Origin: an uncultured Eubacteriales bacterium
GTDB taxonomy: Bacteria; Bacillota; Clostridia; Oscillospirales; CAG-272
Direction of reading: 5' to 3'
Assembly: GCA_934402395.1 (NCBI GenBank)
Contig: CAKRTQ010000012.1
Coordinates: forward strand, 1 to 64,000
Length of the DNA stretch: 64,000 nucleotides
This document shows positions 59,707 to 64,000 of the stretch, one piece after another; the stretch's first letter is position 1, and the number at the start of each line of letters is the position of its first letter. Made by a program: the position numbers and the translations under genes. The notes under the pieces were generated by a model. The model had not been told where the DNA came from. It did no database searches and worked only from the letters and a program-made list of their open reading frames with translations.

Positions 59707-60561
59707 TTATTTGCGGTATCTCTTTCCGCTTTCGCCCAGGTACTTTGCCATTGCAAGCACCCAGTCGGTCTGAATGATATCGTATCCGCGATCGGCGAGC
59801 CAGCCCCAGCCGAGAGCGGGATCCTTTACCAGAGACACATCGTCGGAGTGTCCGCCGGCAAGCGGCACCTTGTAGTTGTAAAGAATGGCGTTTGCCCAGA
59901 CGAGCTTGCCGTCTCCGTGCAGTTTGTCGATGAACTCACGGCTTGCGATGTATGAGTTTTCATCCGCGAAGACTACCTCGGCGCCCACGTATCTGATATT
60001 GCGGTGCATAAGCTCCTCATGTACGCCCTCGTCCTTTTTGAGTATGGGCAGGTACTGAATGCCGTGTCCGTACTCTTCGATGATATCGAACAGCTCGGGC
60101 TTCGGAGAGGTCTTGGCGATTATCTGCTCCTCCATGCCGTGTGCGCGGATAGCATCGGATATCTCGCGGGGGTTCTCCCAGAACTTGTCGATGTTTATGT
60201 AGCACACGCCCTTGAAGCGGTCAAACACCTCGTCAAGCGTGCAGAGCGGCCATTCGGTGTATGCGCGGTCGGCACTTACATAGCGCAGGCGGCGTATCTC
60301 GTCGTCGTGCATATCGGGCAGACGCTGAGCAAATTCGGTTCCGAGGTAGTTGAGATGGACGTATTCCATCTTGGGGTGGAGGATCCAGAGCGTGCCGTCG
60401 GCACTCTTGCTGACGTCCACCTCTATCATGTCGGCGCCGTGTTTTACGGCTATCTCGTATGCCGCCATGGTGTTGCAGGGAATATTTCCGCCGCAGGAGC
60501 CGCGATGAGCTACGATGATTATACGCTCGGCGGCATCTTTTTTAATGTCGAAGGTTGTCAT
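59707..60561 (-). CDS. Glycerophosphodiester phosphodiesterase-like protein
   Basis: ATG 60561 is nine bases after AAAGGC; a TTG two codons earlier is an alternative. The 284-residue protein has the GDPD pattern: VAHRGSCGGNIPCNT (catalytic His and metal site), MIEVDVSKSADGTLWILH with the Glu/Asp pair, a second histidine near YVHLNY, and a late IQTDW. No signal peptide. It splits glycerophosphodiesters such as glycerophosphocholine to glycerol-3-phosphate. Downstream of the ABC-2 permease on the same strand. Confidence 0.92.
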   Translation of the reverse strand: MTTFDIKKDAAERIIIVAHRGSCGGNIPCNTMAAYEIAVKHGADMIEVDVSKSADGTLWILHPKMEYVHLNYLGTEFAQRLPDMHDDEIRRLRYVSADRAYTEWPLCTLDEVFDRFKGVCYINIDKFWENPREISDAIRAHGMEEQIIAKTSPKPELFDIIEEYGHGIQYLPILKKDEGVHEELMHRNIRYVGAEVVFADENSYIASREFIDKLHGDGKLVWANAILYNYKVPLAGGHSDDVSLVKDPALGWGWLADRGYDIIQTDWVLAMAKYLGESGKRYRK

Positions 60562-60588
60562 TTTCAATTGCCTTTCTGATTTTATATT

Positions 60589-62361
60589 TTAATTTTTGAT
60601 TTGTTGTTTTGTAAATGAGAGGAACGAAAGAGCTGCCATAAGTACGCTGAGCGCAGCCATCCATGCTATTCCGACATACAGATGATATATCGAACGCCCT
60701 GCCGCAAATGCCGATGCAATGGTCGATACCACCGAATAGCTGCCGCCCGATATAAAGCTCGAAGTCGCATTTGTGAGAAATGCGGTAAGATCAAGGTAGG
60801 GCAGCGGCGAATATTCGAGATGCGCCAACGGAAATGTTTCGTTTATCAGCAGCGCAACGGATGTTGCCGCCGTCGATGAGAACCGCGCCATCATTGAAAG
60901 CGCTATCGGCAGTGCCGAGCGTTTTACGAGCGTTGAGATAAGAAGCGCGAAAAGTACGATCGGGGATGCCGAAAGTATTGAAAGCAGTATGCGTACCACA
61001 GCCATGATCGGCGCCGGTATCACAGCCACGCTGCCGCTTATGACGAACAGCGATGGGGTGAAGATATCCTTTACGCCGTAAAGTATCATACATTCCGCAG
61101 CGAGCATCACTGCGGCGACCGCCGCAGCGCAGAGCCACCATATGTACATTGACAGCATCTTTGACGCAAGTATTTTTGCGCGGCTGCGCGGACGGATAAG
61201 GAGCAGGCGTACGGTGCCCGATGAATATTCGTTGGAAAGGATCGTTCCGCTGACTATTATCACGAAAATAATCAGCATACCCAGAGTCATTGAAAGAAAT
61301 GACGTGAAGGCTGTCTTTGCCGATCTTTTCACCGTGCCGGTAAGGGGGATGTCGTTCTCAAGGCTGTACCGTGCGAGAAGCATCGAATCCGTCCACATTT
61401 TTTCGCCGTTGGCAGCGAGATAATGTTCGTAGCTTCCGTACCGGTACTGGCCTGCGGGGTATAACTTGCCCGACTCAAACAGTATCCTCGGTATTGAAAC
61501 GTATATTTCGCTGTATGTCATAAGGTCGGAAGATATAAGTTCTGTGACCGTAACATACTGCCAGCCGCCGTAGGGAAGTTCCCGGTCGCGCAGCAGCTGC
61601 CAGCCGTAAACGTTTAGCTCGGCAGCTTCGACGCTGCGCGCGGCACGCGTCAGCATCATATCGCGGTATGCCGCCGCCTCCTCAACGGTCGTTATTTCCG
61701 GCGGAAGCTCCGCGGGGGTTGCGGTCAGGGCGTCGAGCGCCCGGCGGTTCTGTTCAAGCTTTTCGTTGGCAGAGTCGAGTTTTTCCTGATAAAAGCTTCG
61801 GAGCGTGTAGCTTTTGATGTCGTTCTCAAGCGCGGTCACTTCGGCGTTGATGTGTTTTACTGTCTCTCCGATCACTTCCGGCATGAAGAAGTAGGAAGGC
61901 TCATGCTCGTCCGTTTTGCAGAAATCGGGACGGTCGCTGTTGTAAAAAATGTTGCCAAGGGAGGAATTTTCAATATTCTCATACGTAAATTCACCGCTTT
62001 GCACGTGCCGTGAGGCATAAAGCCAGCCGAGCATCGTGACATATTCATCATAAAAAACATCAGCTTTCCATGATATATCATCGGCATCGATGTCATTGGA
62101 GAAAAATGAATTGGCTTTTTCAAATCTGCGCCAGTATGATTCCTCCAGCGCGTCTCCGTGGCTGCGGGCGCGTTCTATTCCCTCCGATACTGAGGTGTCA
62201 TTGCGAAGCCGTGAGCCTGAGTCGCTGACTTTTGAGAACAAAGCCACGGGGATGGGAAGCAGGACGGTCAGCAACGCAATGACTATAAGCAGTACGCGCA
62301 GCCCGGTTTGCTTCGCAAGCTTTTTGTTTTCGTTTCCGATAAGACGTAAAAGTCCGTTCAT
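60589..62361 (-). CDS. ABC-2-type permease with large extracellular domain, copy 1
   Basis: Start ATG 62361 after GGGAGGTCAC (590 residues); a 31-codon extension upstream lacks a ribosome site and overlaps the next gene. One N-terminal helix, an extracellular region of about 300 residues with coiled-coil parts (YQEKLDSANEKLEQNRRALD), then five or six helices (SFLSMTLGMLIIFVIIVSGT, SSGTVRLLLIRPRSRAKIL, and others) typical of ABC-2 permeases with an SGSxRLLLxRPRxR cytoplasmic motif. It pairs with a paralogue directly upstream. The ATPase is not in this window. Confidence 0.8.
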   Translation of the reverse strand: MNGLLRLIGNENKKLAKQTGLRVLLIVIALLTVLLPIPVALFSKVSDSGSRLRNDTSVSEGIERARSHGDALEESYWRRFEKANSFFSNDIDADDISWKADVFYDEYVTMLGWLYASRHVQSGEFTYENIENSSLGNIFYNSDRPDFCKTDEHEPSYFFMPEVIGETVKHINAEVTALENDIKSYTLRSFYQEKLDSANEKLEQNRRALDALTATPAELPPEITTVEEAAAYRDMMLTRAARSVEAAELNVYGWQLLRDRELPYGGWQYVTVTELISSDLMTYSEIYVSIPRILFESGKLYPAGQYRYGSYEHYLAANGEKMWTDSMLLARYSLENDIPLTGTVKRSAKTAFTSFLSMTLGMLIIFVIIVSGTILSNEYSSGTVRLLLIRPRSRAKILASKMLSMYIWWLCAAAVAAVMLAAECMILYGVKDIFTPSLFVISGSVAVIPAPIMAVVRILLSILSASPIVLFALLISTLVKRSALPIALSMMARFSSTAATSVALLINETFPLAHLEYSPLPYLDLTAFLTNATSSFISGGSYSVVSTIASAFAAGRSIYHLYVGIAWMAALSVLMAALSFLSFTKQQIKN

Positions 62362-62378
62362 GCGCAGTGACCTCCCTG

Positions 62379-64000
62379 TCAGTTCTTTATCTGCTGGCGG
62401 TTGAAGGACACGAAGGAAAGCACGGTAAAGACCGCCGCAGCCACTGCGAGCCATGCGATACCGATAAATACATTGTATCTGCTGTCGGCAAGCGGTGAAT
62501 ATGAGTTTATGCCGATAAACGCTCCGAGTATACCGCCGCCGTTTATCTCTGCGTATGCCTCGGCAGTATTTCCGATATACATCGTGAGGTCAAGGTAGGG
62601 GAGGGGGGTGTATTCGAGATGCAGCTTCCCGATGGAATTCATTGCAAGAGACAGCGTTACTACAACGGATGTGCTGAATCTGCAGATCATAGAAAGCGCT
62701 ATCGGGAGCGCCGGTTTCTTTATCAGAGTAGAAATAAGAAAAGTGAACAGCACAAGGGGAGAGGTCGAGAGCAGGGAAAGCAGTGCGCGCCACATAAGAG
62801 AGAACACCGCAGGAACCGCTACTACTTTTGTGCCATGGTTGAAAAGGGCTGTGCAGAAAAGGTCATTTACGCCGAAAAACAGGCTGCATTCCGCCACAAG
62901 GATCACCGCTGCTGCTGCGGTGGCAGCGATCCACCATATATAAATGGAAATTATCTTTGAGGCAAGTATGATTCCGCGACGGCGCGGACGTATAAGAAGC
63001 AGACGTATCGACCCGGAGGTGTATTCGTTTGAAAGTGTAGTGCCGGCGAGTATTGCAATGAATATCACGAGCATTCCGAAGGATGATGAAAATTCGGAAA
63101 GAAAGAGGGTCTTTGTGGAGTCGTTCACCGTTCCGCGTATCGGAACGCCGCGCTCCATGCTTGCGCGTATGAGTGCTGTTGTTTCATTAAAACGGCGGGC
63201 GTTTCCCTCGGTTTCGGCAACGTATTCCAGATATTCGGAATAGCCCGATGAAATACTATCGGCTGCTTCAAACAATTCGCGTGATGCCGTTACCGATGAG
63301 AAGCTGATACTTTGCAGCGGCTGCAGGGGACCGTTATACAGATTGACCGTATTGAACTGCCACCCGCCGTATTCGAACACGTTGTCGGTGAGCCACTGCC
63401 ATGCCACGACGTTCAGCTCGTGCCACTCGGCTCTGCGCTCCCCGATCGCGATCTCATAAGCTATGAATTCTGCGGAAAGCTCGGGTGTGAGCCGTGGGTC
63501 TTCGGGAGCATTGCCGCTTTTCAGATATTCTATGCTTTGGTGTTCGGTTTCAAGCGCAGCTTTGGCTTTTTCGAGCATGCTTGCATAGTAGTCCTTGAGC
63601 GTGTATGTGAGGATGCGTTCCTCAAGCTCCGCAAGCGCGTCTTTTTGCGTCTTGTATGTTGCCTCTATGTTTTCGGGCAGGAGAACGGTCTGATAAGGAT
63701 CTATCCCGTTGGGGTCTATCTCGTAAAGAAAACCTGCCATCATGGATTTGCTGATGTCGTCTCTGCCAACGCCGTTCTCTTTTATCAGCTTTACAAGACC
63801 AACGGTGCCGCGCAGGGTGGTGTACTCCCGGCGGAATGCGGCTATGCGCCAGTCTTCCTGTATATTGTTTTTTTCAAAAAATTCCGTTGTGTCAAGGTAT
63901 GTGCGGTAGTATTCGGCATCGCATATTCTGCCGTCTTCCTCCGCTCCCGCCAGCTGCTTTCTCAGGCGTTCGGCATTGTAACTCCAGTAATTGGAATCAT
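62379..64000 (-). CDS. ABC-2-type permease, copy 2, cut by window end
   Basis: The frame runs open to the last base, so the N-terminus lies outside the window. The visible 540 residues have the same plan as copy 1: an extracellular coiled-coil region (ASMLEKAKAALETEHQSIEYL), then helices with TSGSIRLLLIRPRRRGII. The C-terminus ends FVSFNRQQIKN, against FLSFTKQQIKN in copy 1. The pair looks like a tandem duplication; the genes are 17 bases apart and probably form one complex. Confidence 0.8.
   Translation of the reverse strand, partial: DSNYWSYNAERLRKQLAGAEEDGRICDAEYYRTYLDTTEFFEKNNIQEDWRIAAFRREYTTLRGTVGLVKLIKENGVGRDDISKSMMAGFLYEIDPNGIDPYQTVLLPENIEATYKTQKDALAELEERILTYTLKDYYASMLEKAKAALETEHQSIEYLKSGNAPEDPRLTPELSAEFIAYEIAIGERRAEWHELNVVAWQWLTDNVFEYGGWQFNTVNLYNGPLQPLQSISFSSVTASRELFEAADSISSGYSEYLEYVAETEGNARRFNETTALIRASMERGVPIRGTVNDSTKTLFLSEFSSSFGMLVIFIAILAGTTLSNEYTSGSIRLLLIRPRRRGIILASKIISIYIWWIAATAAAAVILVAECSLFFGVNDLFCTALFNHGTKVVAVPAVFSLMWRALLSLLSTSPLVLFTFLISTLIKKPALPIALSMICRFSTSVVVTLSLAMNSIGKLHLEYTPLPYLDLTMYIGNTAEAYAEINGGGILGAFIGINSYSPLADSRYNVFIGIAWLAVAAAVFTVLSFVSFNRQQIKN

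Overview
The window reads as chromosomal DNA of an uncultured, probably gut-living, Clostridia-like Firmicute. The evidence is strong AGGAGG-type ribosome sites, canonical TTGACA/TATAAT promoters with 17-base spacers, a Tn1549-type conjugation module, a BlaI/BlaR1-type pair, YD-repeat (RHS) cassettes, and short flavodoxin/TetR and AraC/ABC pairs. Nothing in the sequence names a genus. I see no CRISPR array and no complete standard tRNA or rRNA gene.

Layout. (1) 1-9.9 kb: remnant of an integrative conjugative element. It has an LtrC/ArdC-like protein, a VirD4 coupling ATPase, a Maff2-like small membrane protein, a VirB6/TrbL-like protein, PrgI and VirB4. Two AAA/DUF4143 ATPase genes with their own promoters and terminators interrupt it, and it ends in fused gene stubs. 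(2) 10.0-16.2 kb: an array of broken RHS C-terminal toxin tips with immunity genes, built from near-identical core DNA and separated by GC-rich hairpins. (3) 16.3-21.1 kb: a candidate RNA-repair locus. RtcB RNA ligase is followed by about 0.8 kb of structured non-coding DNA and a large helical protein with a C-terminal TerD-like domain. The spacer contains a circularly permuted tRNA module, with T-arm first, acceptor stem closed by three bases, then D-arm. The rtcB leader also carries a T-arm. This is the most interesting part of the window. (4) 21.2-29.4 kb: a MutS-like ATPase, an autoregulated TetR with a flavodoxin/histidine-kinase fusion, MerR and AraC regulators, an ABC-2 exporter and a sirtuin. 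(5) 29.5-36.8 kb: an unusual sigma/anti-sigma pair diverging from a six-gene operon. That operon encodes an ADP-ribosylglycohydrolase, a phosphoesterase, two unknowns, a ClpP-like peptidase and a soluble VirD4/TraG-like ATPase. (6) 36.8-48.9 kb: housekeeping and membrane genes, including an amidohydrolase, BlaR1/BlaI-like pair, ABC exporter, MltG, CPBP protease, DJ-1/PfpI, GNAT, MATE and AraC. (7) 49.1-64.0 kb: a nutrient-uptake-like region with two paralogous solute-binding lipoproteins, a FAD oxidoreductase, a GLUG-like surface protein, a lipoprotein with a metallo-beta-lactamase domain, a sulfatase, an SGNH hydrolase and a glycerophosphodiesterase. It ends with two tandem ABC-2-type permeases, the last running off the window.

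How the parts may work together. RtcB, the permuted tRNA mimic and the TerD-like protein fit the known pattern of bacterial RNA-repair operons that carry a ligase, a scaffold protein and a cognate non-coding RNA. An N-terminal stub resembling a TROVE-like DUF2828 protein suggests that a second scaffold was deleted. Four terminators spread over the window share one AAAAACTCA/TGAGTTTTT core while their outer arms differ. Assignments rest on motifs read by eye; no database search was possible.
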